Below, piece by piece: positions 47,657-59,199 of a stretch of DNA of 64,000 nucleotides. The DNA is from an uncultured Aurantimonas sp. GTDB taxonomy: Bacteria; Pseudomonadota; Alphaproteobacteria; Rhizobiales; Rhizobiaceae. The notes beneath the pieces are model-generated. The model searched no databases. It was not told where the DNA came from and worked only from the letters and a program-made list of their open reading frames with translations. The translations under genes were made by a program, and so were the position numbers. The stretch is taken from assembly GCA_947488615.1 (NCBI GenBank), contig CANKZU010000005.1:124001-188000 (forward strand), read 5' to 3'. The number at the start of each line of letters is the position of its first letter. Positions within the stretch are counted from its first letter, which is position 1.

Positions 47657-48066
47657 CAGCCAAGATCCTCGTCGTCGTCACCGTCGAGATCGCGGACGAC
47701 CTCGGGCGATTTCAGCAGTGCGTCGATGCGCGCGAAATTGTCAAAGGAGGTGTCGGCGCGAAACCGCACTTCCGGCATGTATTTCATCTGCTTGAGCGCC
47801 GGCGTCAGGCGGCCGCGAATGAACCGGACATGCTGATTGAGCGCCGCGACATAGGGCTCCGTGTCGGTCTGGCCGAGCACGGTCACATAGGCCGTCGCCA
47901 GCTTGAGGTCTGACGCCATGCGGACTTCCGAGACGGATATGACGGCATTTTCGAGGAGCGGATCGCGGATCTCGCCGCGCTGCAATACCTCGGTCAGAGC
48001 GTGCCGAACCTTCTCGCCGACGGACAGCGAGCGCTGGGAGGGTCCGGATTTGGATGATCTGGCCAT
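47656..48066 (-). CDS. rbfA: ribosome-binding factor A
   Basis: A 136-residue KH-like assembly factor for the 30S subunit, important at low temperature. It has [22 protein letters not shown] near 17, [21 protein letters not shown] near 44 and [25 protein letters not shown] near 85-109. The C-terminus is acidic ([11 protein letters not shown]). It is separated from infB by a 213-base gap that holds copy B of the dispersed repeat and a GCCCGGC/GCCGGGC hairpin at 48091-48110. Confidence 0.95.
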   Translation of the reverse strand: MARSSKSGPSQRSLSVGEKVRHALTEVLQRGEIRDPLLENAVISVSEVRMASDLKLATAYVTVLGQTDTEPYVAALNQHVRFIRGRLTPALKQMKYMPEVRFRADTSFDNFARIDALLKSPEVVRDLDGDDDEDLG

Positions 48067-48168
48067 GAATAACGCTCACGTTCAATGGAAGCCCGGCGTC
48101 GCCGCCGGGCCCTTCGTCATTGCAAGGAAGGTCTGTCGGAGCAGCCTCGGCCGCCCGGCGCAACGCTA

Positions 48169-48285
48169 GCGCGGAACGAGGGAACCCGGGAATCGGTTGT
48201 CCGCTCGCTTTCCGCGCCAACTGACTGCAATCGACCACGTTTATGACATCGGACCGAAGCGATCCGATGTTATCGTGATCTAGAG
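48169..48285 (-). repeat. two-hairpin dispersed repeat, copy B (RIME-like)
   Basis: The reverse complement of this stretch aligns with copy A at 44113-44226, beginning at TCACGATAACATCGG and ending TTCCGCGCTAGC. Hairpin arms are ACATCGGA and TCCGATGT (48246-48253, 48263-48270), and GCGCGGAA and TTCCGCGC (48169-48176, 48210-48217). Compensating differences keep both stems. The TCTAGA-like outer end contains the infB stop codon at 48280-48282. It occupies most of the infB-rbfA gap. Confidence 0.7.
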
Positions 48286-51200
48286 TGAACGCGCGACGTG
48301 CTCGACGCGGAAACACTCGATGACGTCGCCCTGGCGGATGTCCTCGTAGTTCTGGAAGGCCATGCCGCACTCCTGGCCGCCCGCGACCTCCGCAACTTCG
48401 TCCTTGAAGCGCTTGAGCGTCTTGAGGGTGCCCTCGTGAATGACGACGTCGTCGCGGATGAGCCGGACGCCGGCGCCCCGCTCAACCTTGCCCTCGGTGA
48501 CGCGACAACCCGCGACCTTGCCGACCTTGGTGATGTTGAACACCTCCAGGATCTCGGCATTGCCGAGGAAGGTCTCACGCCGCTCCGGCGAGAGCAGGCC
48601 CGACATCGCCTGTTTCACATCATCCACGAGATCGTAGATGATGTTGTAGTAGCGGATCTCGGTGCCGTCGCGTTCGGAGGCTTCGCGCGCCTGCTTGTTG
48701 GCGCGGACGTTGAAGCCGATAATCGCGGCGTTCGAGGCGGTCGCAAGCGACACGTCCGACTCGGTGATCGCGCCGGCGCCGGAATGGATGATCCGCGCCT
48801 GCACCTCCTCGGTTCCCAGCTTGTCGAGGGCGCCGATAATCGCCTCGACCGAGCCCTGGACGTCGCCCTTGATGAGCAGCGGGAACTCCTTGAGGCCGGT
48901 ATCCTGCAGCTGCGACATCATCTGCTCGAGCGAGCCGCGCTGGCCGGCGTTCTTGGCCACCTGCTTCTCGCGCGAAACGCGCTGGCGATATTCGGCGATC
49001 TCGCGCGCCTTGCTCTCGCTCTCGACGGCCGCGAAACGCTCGCCCGCCAACGGCGTGCCCTGCATGCCGAGCACTTCGACGGGCATGGAGGGTGGCGCTT
49101 CTTTCAGCTGTTCGCCCTTGTCGTTGAGCAGCGCGCGCACCCGGCCCCATTCGTCGCCGGCGACGACGATGTCACCGATTTTCAACGTGCCGGTCTCGAC
49201 GAGAACCGTCGCGACGGGGCCACGGCCCTTGTCGAGCTGCGCCTCGATGACCGTTCCCTCGGCGGTGCGGCTCGGATCGGCCTTCAGTTCGAGAATTTCG
49301 GACTGGAGCAGGATCGCGTCGAGCAGCTTGTCGAGATTGGTGCCTTTCAGCGCCGAGACCTCGACATCGAGCACCTCGCCGCCCATGGATTCGACGAACA
49401 CATCATGCTGGAGAAGCGCGCTGCGCACCTTGCTGGCGTCGGCGCCTGGCTTGTCGATCTTGTTGATCGCCACGATGATCGGGACGTTCGCCGCCTTGGC
49501 GTGATTGATCGATTCGATCGTCTGCGGCATCACGCTGTCGTCGGCCGCCACGACGAGGATGGCGATGTCGGTCGCCGCCGCGCCGCGGGCCCGCATCGCC
49601 GTAAAGGCGGCGTGGCCGGGCGTATCGATGAACGATATCTTCTGGCCGTTCTGCTCGACCTGGTAGGCGCCGATATGCTGAGTGATGCCGCCCGCTTCGC
49701 CCGAAACGACGCTGGTCTTGCGGATGGCGTCGAGCAGCGAGGTCTTGCCGTGATCGACATGGCCCATGATGGTGACGACCGGCGGCCGCTGCACCATCTT
49801 CTCAGGATCGTCCTCGACCCCGAAGATGCCTTCCTCGACGTCGGATTCGGCGACGCGGCGGACCGTGTGCCCGAACTCGGACGCGATCAGCTCGGCCACA
49901 TCCGGCTCGATGATGTCGCCCGGCTTCATCATCTGTCCCTGCTGCATGAGGAACTTGATGACGTCGACGGATCGCTCCGACATGCGGTTGGCGAGTTCCT
50001 GGATACTGATGGTCTCGGGAATAATCACTTCGCGGGCGATCTTCTCTCGGGGCTGGCTCTGCTGCGAGCGTTTGAACTTTTCCTGCCGCCGACGGATCGA
50101 GGACAGCGAGCGGCCACGGGCGCCGTCCTCCGCCGTCAATGCCTTGTCGAGGGTCAGCTTGCCGCGACGCCGCCCGGCATCGCGTTCCGGCCGCGCCGGC
50201 TTTGGCGCTTCGGCGCCCACCGCACCCTTGACCGAGCGACGCGCGCCCGGACGGGCGCCCTTGGCGTCGTCGTCGCCGCCCGGACGGCGGCGGAGTTCGG
50301 CCCGTCCGCTGCGGGCAGCCGCGGCTTCGGCGGCCTCCGCGTCGGCCGGAGTCGGAGCCGGACCTGCCGGCTGGTTCGGCTGACCGCCACCCCTGCGCTC
50401 GGCGCTGGCTTCCGCCTTGCGGCGGGCTTCGGCCTCGGCTTCAAGGCGGGCCGTCTCCTCGGCCTGACGGCGCTCGGATTCGTCACGCTCGCGCTGACGC
50501 CGCTCGTCGTCGGCGATCCGCCGCGCTTCCTCTTCCTGGAACACGCGCCGGTCCTCGGCCTCGCGTTGCTTGGCGAGTTCGAGCGCCCGGCGACGGGCAT
50601 CCATTTCACGCGACGACAGATCGCTGAGGACGGCGCCGCGGGGCTGACGGGCGCCGGGCGCCGGCTGGCGACCGTCGCGACGTTCGTCGCGGCCGGCCGG
50701 ACGGCCAACACCTTGACGCGCGGGCGCGGCTGGCCCTGCGGGACGCGACGCGCCAGCGGGAGTGGCGGCTCGCGGCGCGGCCGAAGCCGGCTTCGACGCG
50801 GCGGGCGCGGATGGAGTGGCGGCCGGCGTCGCCTTTGGCGAAGCTTCCACAGTCGCCTTAGCCGTCGGCACCTTGGCCTCGGGCGCGGCGACCGGAGCTT
50901 CGGCCTTGGCTTCCACCGGCGCGGTCGCCTCGGGGGCAGCCGGTTCGGACTCTTCGGGAGCCTTTGCGACGGGTGCCTCGCCGGGCTTCGGTCCAAGCTG
51001 GATTTGCGGTGGCTTGCCGCCCGTCTGCGGCGGCAGCGGAGCGGCGCTCACCGGGGCAGGACTGGCCGGGCTCGCGGAGGTTGCAGGTGCGGCCGGCTGC
51101 GGTGCCTGCGGCTTCGGCGCGGCGGTCGGCGTCGCAGCCGCCTCGCGCTCGTCCGGCTTGGTTATCCGCCGCTTCTTGGTCTCGACAACGACCTGGTTCG

Positions 51201-51318
51201 TGCGCCCATGCGAAAAGCTCTGCCGAACCGTCGACTGCTCGACGCCGCGCTTCAAGGTCAGGGTCTTCTTCGTGCTCACGCTCAGCGTCTTATCGTCGCC
51301 GGACTTGGTATCGCTCAT
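48280..51318 (-). CDS. infB: translation initiation factor IF-2
   Basis: A 1012-residue GTPase that brings initiator tRNA to the 30S subunit. The first 390 residues are low-complexity, rich in alanine, proline, glutamate and arginine, including an N-terminal [21 protein letters not shown] motif usual in alphaproteobacteria. The GTPase has [15 protein letters not shown] near 519, [15 protein letters not shown] near 565 and NKIDKPGAD near 619. The C-terminal half has [32 protein letters not shown] near 775. The last coding bases and stop sit in the outer end of dispersed repeat copy B. The start directly abuts the stop of the upstream ylxR-like gene. Confidence 0.97.
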   Translation of the reverse strand: MSDTKSGDDKTLSVSTKKTLTLKRGVEQSTVRQSFSHGRTNQVVVETKKRRITKPDEREAAATPTAAPKPQAPQPAAPATSASPASPAPVSAAPLPPQTGGKPPQIQLGPKPGEAPVAKAPEESEPAAPEATAPVEAKAEAPVAAPEAKVPTAKATVEASPKATPAATPSAPAASKPASAAPRAATPAGASRPAGPAAPARQGVGRPAGRDERRDGRQPAPGARQPRGAVLSDLSSREMDARRRALELAKQREAEDRRVFQEEEARRIADDERRQRERDESERRQAEETARLEAEAEARRKAEASAERRGGGQPNQPAGPAPTPADAEAAEAAAARSGRAELRRRPGGDDDAKGARPGARRSVKGAVGAEAPKPARPERDAGRRRGKLTLDKALTAEDGARGRSLSSIRRRQEKFKRSQQSQPREKIAREVIIPETISIQELANRMSERSVDVIKFLMQQGQMMKPGDIIEPDVAELIASEFGHTVRRVAESDVEEGIFGVEDDPEKMVQRPPVVTIMGHVDHGKTSLLDAIRKTSVVSGEAGGITQHIGAYQVEQNGQKISFIDTPGHAAFTAMRARGAAATDIAILVVAADDSVMPQTIESINHAKAANVPIIVAINKIDKPGADASKVRSALLQHDVFVESMGGEVLDVEVSALKGTNLDKLLDAILLQSEILELKADPSRTAEGTVIEAQLDKGRGPVATVLVETGTLKIGDIVVAGDEWGRVRALLNDKGEQLKEAPPSMPVEVLGMQGTPLAGERFAAVESESKAREIAEYRQRVSREKQVAKNAGQRGSLEQMMSQLQDTGLKEFPLLIKGDVQGSVEAIIGALDKLGTEEVQARIIHSGAGAITESDVSLATASNAAIIGFNVRANKQAREASERDGTEIRYYNIIYDLVDDVKQAMSGLLSPERRETFLGNAEILEVFNITKVGKVAGCRVTEGKVERGAGVRLIRDDVVIHEGTLKTLKRFKDEVAEVAGGQECGMAFQNYEDIRQGDVIECFRVEHVARSL

Positions 51319-52098
51319 TTACGCTTCCGCTTCCTGCGCCGGATCGATCCCGCGCCCTTCAACTTGCCTGGAGCGTCGCTCTGTAGGCGCTCCGATCTCG
51401 TTCCCAGTCTCAGTCGCGGTTCCCTCACACCCACTTCGGGCGTCGCCAGGAACCGAGCCGGGGGCTTCGCCCCGATAAATCGCCAGCGCTTGCATGCGCT
51501 TCGCCGCAGCCGAGCCCGCCTCCCCGGCAAGGATGGCTGCATGTATCACATTCCCCCCACCCAACGCCAAACCCAATTCGTCCGCGCCCAGAAGGCGCAA
51601 AGCAGGTATTACCGTTCCGTGGCCGGATGCCACCGCGACGTGCCGCGCGGCATCCATCTTACGAATTCCATCCGGCGCCGCCTCGCGCGCCTGTACCAGT
51701 AGCAGCGCCTGGCCAGAGCGGATCGCCGCATCGACCTTCGCCGCGCCAGTCACAAGCTGACCGGCCTTTCGTGCCATGCCCAACGCGCCCAACGCCGACT
51801 TCGCCAGAAGCTGGTCGACGAGAGCGCCAAGATCGGCGGGCCCCGTCACCTCGGCCCGAAGCGCCCGGGCGAACAGTTTACGGCGCATCGCCTGGTCGAC
51901 CGCCGCGCGACTGATCGCGACATGAGCGCCGCGGCCCGGAAGCCGCCTGCGCAAATCCGGGACCACCGCCCCGTCCGGCCCGCGGACGAAGCGGATGACG
52001 TCTTCCGGCGCCATCGTCTTGCGCGAAACGATGCACATGCGCTCGTTCAACCCGACCTCCGGCTCGTCTCCATCCTCTTCGTCCGAAATGGAGGCCAT
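51319..52098 (-). CDS. YlxR-like (DUF448) RNA-binding protein
   Basis: A 259-residue protein with two parts. Residues 15-85 are the YlxR/DUF448 domain (ERMCIVSRKTMAPEDVIRFVRGPDGAVVPDLRRRLPGRGAHV), and residues 90-200 resemble the L7Ae/L30e-like fold (ALGALGMARKAGQLVTGAAKVDAAIRSGQALLLVQAREA). The two-domain form is usual in alphaproteobacteria between nusA and infB, where it is thought to bind RNA. The last 50 residues are low in structure. It has 20 bases to nusA and no gap to infB. Confidence 0.9.
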   Translation of the reverse strand: MASISDEEDGDEPEVGLNERMCIVSRKTMAPEDVIRFVRGPDGAVVPDLRRRLPGRGAHVAISRAAVDQAMRRKLFARALRAEVTGPADLGALVDQLLAKSALGALGMARKAGQLVTGAAKVDAAIRSGQALLLVQAREAAPDGIRKMDAARHVAVASGHGTVIPALRLLGADELGLALGGGNVIHAAILAGEAGSAAAKRMQALAIYRGEAPGSVPGDARSGCEGTATETGNEIGAPTERRSRQVEGRGIDPAQEAEA

Positions 52099-52118
52099 GG
52101 CAACCTGCCTTCGACGAT

Positions 52119-53741
52119 TCAGGCTGCCGTGCCTTCGTCAGCCGTCTCGGCCTCGGCATCCTCCTCGGCCTCGGTCTCCGGCACCGCCAGATCCGCCTCG
52201 GTGATCCAACCAGCCTTCAACCGCGCCTGGATGACCATCCGGTCGGCATCGACACGCGAAATGTCGAAGGCCGACAGGGCTCCCGGATACTTCGTGGTCT
52301 CGCCGTCCTTGCGTTCGGTCCAGCCGATCAGGTCGTCGGCCGCGCAGCCGGCGAAGTCCTCCATCGTCTTGATACTCTCCTCGCCGAGGGCGACCAGCAT
52401 CGGCGTCGTCAGGCCGTCGATCTCCTTCAGCTCGTCGGAGACGCCCAATTCGGTCCGCCTGGAATCGAATTCGGCCTCGCGGCGCTCCAGATATTCGCGG
52501 GCCCGCGCCTGAATCTCTGAGGCGGTCTCCTGATCGAAGCCCTCGATCGCCGCCACTTCATCCTCGTCGACATAGGCGACCTCCTCGACGGTCGCAAAGC
52601 CTTCCGAAGCCAGAACCTGGCCGACCATCTCGTCGACGTTGAGCGCGTTCATGAAGGTCTCGGAGCGTTCGACGAATTCCTTCTGACGGCGCTCCGATTC
52701 CTCCTGCTCGGTCAGGATGTCAATATCCCAGCCGGTCAATTGCGAGGCGAGGCGCACGTTCTGTCCGCGCCGTCCAATCGCCAGTGACAATTGGTCATCG
52801 GGGACGACGACTTCAATGCGCTCGGCGTCCTCGTCCAGCACCACCTTGGCGACTTCCGCCGGCTGCAGCGCGTTGACCAGGAACGAGGCCGCGTCCGGGG
52901 ACCAGGGGATGATGTCGATCTTTTCGCCCTGCAACTCGCCGACCACCGCCTGGACGCGGCTGCCGCGCATGCCGACGCAGGCGCCGACCGGATCGACCGA
53001 GGAATCGCTCGATATCACCGCGATCTTCGCCCGCGAGCCCGGATCGCGCGCCACCGCCTTGATGGTGATGATGCCGTCGTAGATCTCCGGCACTTCCATG
53101 GTGAAGAGCTTGGCCATGAACTGCGGATGAGTGCGCGAGAGGAAGATCTGCGGACCCCGCTGCTCGCGGCGGACGTCATAGACGAAGGCGCGTACCCGGT
53201 CGCCATAGCGGAACAGCTCGCGCGGGATCTGCTCGTCGCGGCGGATGATGCCCTCGCCGCGGCCGAGATCGACGATCACATTGCCATATTCGACGCGCTT
53301 GACGGTGCCGTTGACGATCTCGCCGACGCGGTCCTTGTATTCCTCGAACTGGCGGTCGCGCTCGGCATCGCGCACTTTCTGCACGATCACCTGCTTGGCC
53401 GACTGGGCCGCGATGCGACCGAAATCCATCGGCGGAAGCTGTTCGGCGATGAAGTCGCCCGGTTCGGCGTCGGGGTTCTTGTCGCGGGCCAGGTCGAGAT
53501 AGATCTGCGTGTTCGGATCCTCGACCTCGTCGACCACTTCCAGGAGCCGCTGCAACTTCATCTCGCCGGTCTTGGTGTTGATATCGACGCGGATGTTGGT
53601 TTCCTGCCCGTAGCGGCTGCGCGCCGCCTTCTGAATGGCGTCGGCCATCGCCCCGATGACGATCTCGCGGTCGATCGACTTTTCGCGCGCGACGGCATCC
53701 GCGATCTGCAGAAGCTCCAGCCTGTTCGCACTGACTGCCAT
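52119..53741 (-). CDS. nusA: transcription termination/antitermination protein NusA
   Basis: A 540-residue RNA polymerase-binding factor that affects pausing, termination and antitermination. The N-terminal domain begins NRLELLQIADAVAREKSIDREIVIGAMADAIQ. The S1 domain is near 135-200 (VNGTVKRVEYGNVIVDLGRGEGII). KH domains have DPVGACVGMRGSRVQAVVGELQGEKIDII near 250-278 and LAIGRRGQNVRLASQLTGWDI near 320. The C-terminal third has helix-hairpin-helix-like repeats and ends acidic (EDAEAETADEGTAA). It is second in the rimP-nusA unit. Confidence 0.96.
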   Translation of the reverse strand: MAVSANRLELLQIADAVAREKSIDREIVIGAMADAIQKAARSRYGQETNIRVDINTKTGEMKLQRLLEVVDEVEDPNTQIYLDLARDKNPDAEPGDFIAEQLPPMDFGRIAAQSAKQVIVQKVRDAERDRQFEEYKDRVGEIVNGTVKRVEYGNVIVDLGRGEGIIRRDEQIPRELFRYGDRVRAFVYDVRREQRGPQIFLSRTHPQFMAKLFTMEVPEIYDGIITIKAVARDPGSRAKIAVISSDSSVDPVGACVGMRGSRVQAVVGELQGEKIDIIPWSPDAASFLVNALQPAEVAKVVLDEDAERIEVVVPDDQLSLAIGRRGQNVRLASQLTGWDIDILTEQEESERRQKEFVERSETFMNALNVDEMVGQVLASEGFATVEEVAYVDEDEVAAIEGFDQETASEIQARAREYLERREAEFDSRRTELGVSDELKEIDGLTTPMLVALGEESIKTMEDFAGCAADDLIGWTERKDGETTKYPGALSAFDISRVDADRMVIQARLKAGWITEADLAVPETEAEEDAEAETADEGTAA

Positions 53742-53869
53742 ACTCTTTCTCCTGACCTTCGGTCGCTCGCCGCATCCACCGCGCGCCCGACCTCATCAAA
53801 TCCCTGGCGGATCGCCGCCGCCGTCCAATCCTTCGCCTCGGCGGAGTGATCCCGCCGAGCGTCGAGGCC

Positions 53870-54472
53870 TCAGTGGCCGCTGTCGGCCGCGCCACCCTCG
53901 TCGTCGTCCGCGTTATCCCCGCCCGCCTTGCGCGCGGCCTTGTCGGCCTTCAGCGACGCTTCGACCAAATCGTCGGTCAAGATCAGCCGAGCCTCGCCAA
54001 TGGCATCGAAGGGGATGTCCACCGCGCTCGCCTCGCCCTCGGCCGGCTTGTCGCGCTCGATAGTGATCGCCTCGTCGCTCACCTTGATGATCTGACCGCG
54101 ATAACGCTTGCGCTCGTTGATCAGCCGGTTCGTCTCGAGCTTCATGAGAAAACCGGCCCAGGTCTCGAAATCGCTCTTGCGCACGAGCGGTCGATCGATG
54201 CCCGGCGAGGACACTTCCAGATGATAGGCCTTGTCGACCGGATCGTCGACGTCGAGCACCGGCGAAATCGCCCGCGAGACAGCCTCGCAGCCCTCGACCG
54301 TCATCGTGCCGTCCGGGCGCTCCGCCATGATCTGGACGGTCATCCCGTTCAGGCCGGAGATCCGGACACGGACCAGACGATAGCCGATCTGCTCGATCGC
54401 CGGCTCGATAATAGCGGCGATGCGGGCTTCCAATCCCTGCTCTTTCACGAGGCGGTCAGCTGCGGTCGTCAC
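53870..54472 (-). CDS. rimP: ribosome maturation factor RimP
   Basis: About 200 residues, needed for 30S maturation. It has [28 protein letters not shown] near 13-40, [26 protein letters not shown] near 51-76, [13 protein letters not shown] near 85 and an Sm-like C-terminal domain. GTG 54472 is preceded by GGAG at five bases and gives a family-like N-terminus ([12 protein letters not shown]). ATG 54517 is the alternative, extending it by 15 residues. The C-terminus has an acidic tail ([15 protein letters not shown]). It opens the rimP-to-pnp unit, just after the terminator of the metK-trmB transcript. Confidence 0.92.
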   Translation of the reverse strand: MTTAADRLVKEQGLEARIAAIIEPAIEQIGYRLVRVRISGLNGMTVQIMAERPDGTMTVEGCEAVSRAISPVLDVDDPVDKAYHLEVSSPGIDRPLVRKSDFETWAGFLMKLETNRLINERKRYRGQIIKVSDEAITIERDKPAEGEASAVDIPFDAIGEARLILTDDLVEASLKADKAARKAGGDNADDDEGGAADSGH

Positions 54473-54594
54473 GGTGCTCCGGTAAGGCTGCGGGGCGTTT
54501 CGATCCTGCCGGATCATGCCCAGTTGCGTGTGTCTCCCCCGATCCGCGCCGCGTTCCCGAAGCTCGTCCGATCGTGAAACCGGACCCCCGGTAA

Positions 54595-54626
54595 CAAAAA
54601 AGAGCGGGACCGGCAGGACCCACTCT
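54595..54626 (-). terminator. intrinsic terminator after trmB
   Basis: On the minus strand GAGTGGG...CCCGCTC pairs with one G-U, with two inner C-G pairs, and is followed by a run of seven T at 54595-54601. It lies about 110 bases past the trmB stop and before rimP, so the metK-trmB and rimP-nusA transcripts are separate here. Confidence 0.85.
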
Positions 54627-54736
54627 CACGATCGCATCGCAGAGAATTTGTCCGCTCTATACGCTCTTCGGGCTTGCGCATCAAGCGTTTCTCGCGGCGA
54701 TGACCGGAAAGTCCGCGGCGCGCAACCGCCGTGGCG

Positions 54737-55438
54737 TCACCGCCGCTGGAAGGTCAGGTAGGCGGGGCGGCGGCCTTCGCGGATTGCCTTGGCTTCGTAA
54801 CGTGTTCCCGGCCAGGCTTCGAAGGGGGTATGCCAGTCCGCCGCGCGGCGCGCCGTCCAGGCGAATTCCGGATGGTCGCGGCAGTGATGGAGCGTCCAGT
54901 CGACATAGGTGTCGATGTCGGAGGCAAAACGGAACAGCGCTCCCGGCTTCAGGACGCGCGCCATACGATCGAGGTTGCGGACGCTGACGAATCGGCGCTT
55001 GAAGTGCTTCTTTTTTGGCCAGGGATCCGGATAAAAAAGATCGATCCCGGCAAGACTTGCCTCAGGCAGCCAGTCGAGCAACCGCGTGGCGTCGTCGTCA
55101 TACAGGCGCAGATTCGGGCGGGGCGCCTCCGGGAGCCGGCCGAGCAACTTGGCCATGCCGTTGACGAAAGGCTCGACACCGATGAAGCCCGTGTGGGGGA
55201 AGCGGCCGCTTTCCTGATGAAGATGCTCGCCGCCTCCAAAGCCGATCTCGAGGCGGACTGCCTCGACCGGCGCGGCGAACAGCTGGTTCAGATCGGTCGG
55301 GGCCGGCTCGGCAAGGTCCAGCCGCAGACGCGGCAGGACGCTCTCGACGAGTTCGGCTTGTCGCGGCCGCAGCCTCGGCCCTTTCAAGCGACCGAAAAAC
55401 GCTTCGCGTGATCGCTGCGGATGGTCCGGTGCCGACAT
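54737..55438 (-). CDS. trmB: tRNA (guanine-N7-)-methyltransferase
   Basis: A 233-residue SAM-dependent methyltransferase that modifies G46 of tRNA. It has [15 protein letters not shown] near 76, [15 protein letters not shown] near 98, and the family motif [21 protein letters not shown] near 146-166. The C-terminus has the conserved T(K/R)YE segment as [13 protein letters not shown] near 210. It begins [20 protein letters not shown] and follows metK by six bases, which is typical of the group. Confidence 0.95.
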   Translation of the reverse strand: MSAPDHPQRSREAFFGRLKGPRLRPRQAELVESVLPRLRLDLAEPAPTDLNQLFAAPVEAVRLEIGFGGGEHLHQESGRFPHTGFIGVEPFVNGMAKLLGRLPEAPRPNLRLYDDDATRLLDWLPEASLAGIDLFYPDPWPKKKHFKRRFVSVRNLDRMARVLKPGALFRFASDIDTYVDWTLHHCRDHPEFAWTARRAADWHTPFEAWPGTRYEAKAIREGRRPAYLTFQRR

Positions 55439-55444
55439 CGTCTC

Positions 55445-56710
<1,266 letters not shown>

Positions 56711-56892
56711 CTTTACCCCTCTTGGATTGCGGGAAACGCCCGTCTGAATCCCGCAGCCGGTCAATAGCGCGGTGGTTCGACGGGACGAAAAGCTGTGTGA
56801 CGGGAGATTGGAATCCCGACGCAGATATTGCGCGGTGCGGTGTGGGGCAACGAGGGTGGAAGGTCAAGTGCGACGTGTCCCGCCGGCGCGAT
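56711..56892 (-). promoter_or_regulatory. metK leader with hairpin
   Basis: The 182-base gap between the XRE regulator and metK. It has TGCGGGA/TCCCGCA arms (56728-56734, 56749-56755) around a 14-base loop. I see no match to the SAM-II or SAM/SAH riboswitch cores. The purine stretch AAGAGGGG precedes the ATG and serves as ribosome site. Confidence 0.35.
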
Positions 56893-57327
56893 TTACTCGC
56901 TGCGCGGCTTGTCGTCCGGCTCGGAGGCGTCGGCCAGGGTTCGCACGAGTTCGATGATGCGCCGCCGGACCTTGGGGTCCCCAACCCTGACGAAGGCGCG
57001 GTTCAACTGGAGTCCTTCCGAGGAGGAGAGGAAGTCGACCACGTAGTCCGGCCCGGACGGTTCCTGCAGCCCATTCTTACCGGGCGAACTGCCTGGAACA
57101 TCCTCAAAGAAGAACGCGACCGGAACGTTGAGGACCTCGGATATGCGCTGCAGCCGGCTTGCCCCGATTCGATTGGAGCCCTTCTCGTATTTCTGGATCT
57201 GCTGGAAGGTGATGCCGAGGCTCTCGCCCAGTTTCTCTTGGCTCATCCCGAGCATGGTGCGGCGCAAACGTACGCGCGAGCCGACATGCGTATCGACCGG
57301 ATTCGGCTTTTTCTTATTCTCGATCAT
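56893..57327 (-). CDS. XRE-family transcriptional regulator
   Basis: A 144-residue regulator. It has a helix-turn-helix near 14-70 (HVGSRVRLRRTMLGMSQEKL, SLGITFQQIQKYEKGSNRIGASRLQRIS), then VPVAFFFEDVPG and a C-terminal helical part (VRRRIIELVRTLADA). Rhizobial relatives begin with MIENKKKPNP, as this does, which fixes ATG 57327 over 57354. It lies between lnt and metK as in other Hyphomicrobiales. The targets are not known. AAATTGATAATTT in its upstream region (57403-57415) could be an operator. Confidence 0.92.
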   Translation of the reverse strand: MIENKKKPNPVDTHVGSRVRLRRTMLGMSQEKLGESLGITFQQIQKYEKGSNRIGASRLQRISEVLNVPVAFFFEDVPGSSPGKNGLQEPSGPDYVVDFLSSSEGLQLNRAFVRVGDPKVRRRIIELVRTLADASEPDDKPRSE

Positions 57328-57480
57328 CAGATCGGCCTTTTCGTCTCTGCACATCTCCAGGCAATCATCCGTCCCGCCTGAACCCCCTCCCAGTCATTCC
57401 AGAAATTGATAATTTGGTTGACTAGGCATTTGTCACAATTCACGTCGTGCGCAGGGGGTAGGCGGTGCATGGCGGCGGAG

Positions 57481-59172
57481 TCAATCAATCCTCGCGCGCA
57501 TCCTTAACCGGGATACCACTGCGGCCGCCCATGTTATTGTGAATCCAAGCCAAAACGGCAGGCTTGCGAAGCGCGCGAAAAGCGTCGCGGCGCCCGCGCT
57601 TGGCAATCCGACCTCGATCGTGCCGGTCGATCCGAGCGCCAATCCGCCGATCTGCCGGCCGTAGGAATCGTTGACGACGGAGATTCCGGTGTTGGCGCTG
57701 CGCACGAGCGGGAGGCCGACCGCGACCGAGGTAAGTTCGGCGAGACGCAGATGCTGGTAGGGTCCCGGCGTTGCCCCGTACCAGGCGTCGTTGGTATCGT
57801 TGACGAGGAAGCCAGGCCGCGTTTCGGCCGTCCCCACGTCGATCTCGCCCGGGAAAATGATCTCGTAGCAGATCAGCGGCAGGAATGACGGCGCGCCTTC
57901 GAGCGGCACCTTGACGCGCGCGGCTCCGGCGGAAAAACCGCCCGGCATCTCGGCCATTTGCGACAGGCCGAAGCCTTCCAGAAACTCCTGGAACGGGAGA
58001 TATTCGCCGAAGGGGACCAGATGGGTCTTGTCGCGCGCGGCGACGATCTCGCCTTCGTCGTCGATGACATAGACCGAATTATAGACCCGCGACGTCGCAA
58101 TGTCCGGCCCCTCGATGCGCGCGGCGCCGGCGATCAGGGTTTCGTTCGGTTGCAGCGTGTCGGCGATGCGGGCGATCGCATCGGGCCGCTCGGTCAAGAG
58201 AAAGGGAAACGAGGATTCCGGCCAGATGACCAAGGTCTGGGGCGGCGGCGCGCCGGTCTCCGGCGCCGTCGAATCGGGCGTCAACGCGCCCGGGATCGCG
58301 GTGGTATCACTCCGCGCCTCGGTCAAGCGGATATGCCGATCGAAGATCGATTCGGCCTGGTTTACTTCCCATTTCAGCGATTGTTCGATGTTCGGCTGAA
58401 CGACTCGCAGCCGCACGTTCGCGACGAATTCGGTCGGATTCACCTGCATTCGCCAGAAGCCGAAACCCAGGTGAAAGATAAGAAGCGCGGTAGCGACCGC
58501 CAGCACGGGAGCGCGCCCGCGCCGATCGATCAGAACGGCCGGGCTGGAAAACACGATGACAGCGAGCAGCGTCAAACCGTGGACCCCGACCAGGCTCGAC
58601 GTCTGCATCAGCAGCGGCATCGGCGCGGCCATCACGCCGATCTCGTTCCAGGGAAAGCCGGTGAAGAGAACCGCGCGCAGATATTCAAACAACGCGAAGG
58701 CGCCCGCCAGCGCGAAGATGCGCAGGGCGCTGTCGCTCCAGACAAGCCGGGCGAGCGCGACCGCTAGACCATAATAGATTGCCAGGATGGCGGGCAGTCC
58801 CAGAACCGCGAGCGGGATGAAAGCGGCGAATTCCGCGGCATCGACAAGCATGGCCGCCCCCAGCCACCACAAGCCGGCGACGAAGTATCCGAAGCCGAAC
58901 AGCCAACCGGTGACAAAGGCCGGCGCCATGCGGCGGATCAACGAGCGGCCGGGGTCGACGACGACGCCGTCGAGAAGCCACACGAGCAACGGAAAGCCGA
59001 CAAAGCCGACCGCCGGAAAGTTGTAGGGCGGAAGCGCGAATGTACAAAGTGCGCCGGCCGCGACGGTCAGGAGGACGCGGCGCCAGCCCTCCAGCAGCAG
59101 GACCCAACCGGCCAGCCGGTTGAGGAGGCCCCCTTCGCGCTCGCGTCGGTCACGTCGAGAGATGACGCTCAC
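57481..59172 (-). CDS. lnt: apolipoprotein N-acyltransferase
   Basis: A 563-residue inner-membrane enzyme that adds the third acyl chain to lipoproteins. The N-terminal half has about seven membrane helices. The periplasmic nitrilase domain has the catalytic glutamate in VIWPESSFPF near 307, the lysine in ARDKTHLVPFGEYLPFQEF near 371 and the cysteine in LPLICYEIIFPGEI near 427. The start is taken as GTG 59172, with GGGGGG five bases upstream; a TTG at 59184 is alternative. It follows the CorC-like gene by 27 bases. Confidence 0.94.
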   Translation of the reverse strand: MSVISRRDRREREGGLLNRLAGWVLLLEGWRRVLLTVAAGALCTFALPPYNFPAVGFVGFPLLVWLLDGVVVDPGRSLIRRMAPAFVTGWLFGFGYFVAGLWWLGAAMLVDAAEFAAFIPLAVLGLPAILAIYYGLAVALARLVWSDSALRIFALAGAFALFEYLRAVLFTGFPWNEIGVMAAPMPLLMQTSSLVGVHGLTLLAVIVFSSPAVLIDRRGRAPVLAVATALLIFHLGFGFWRMQVNPTEFVANVRLRVVQPNIEQSLKWEVNQAESIFDRHIRLTEARSDTTAIPGALTPDSTAPETGAPPPQTLVIWPESSFPFLLTERPDAIARIADTLQPNETLIAGAARIEGPDIATSRVYNSVYVIDDEGEIVAARDKTHLVPFGEYLPFQEFLEGFGLSQMAEMPGGFSAGAARVKVPLEGAPSFLPLICYEIIFPGEIDVGTAETRPGFLVNDTNDAWYGATPGPYQHLRLAELTSVAVGLPLVRSANTGISVVNDSYGRQIGGLALGSTGTIEVGLPSAGAATLFARFASLPFWLGFTITWAAAVVSRLRMRARID

Positions 59173-59199
59173 ATTGCCCCCCAAATGCCGTGGTGCTCC

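Noticed and set aside
48298..51702. A 1134-codon open frame opposite infB
   Set aside because: Antisense of infB and the ylxR-like gene. Its composition mirrors the Ala/Pro-rich IF-2 N-terminus and there is no ribosome site or domain.
56711..56892. SAM riboswitch ahead of metK
   Set aside because: A hairpin is present, but I could not find the conserved core of SAM-II or SAM/SAH classes.
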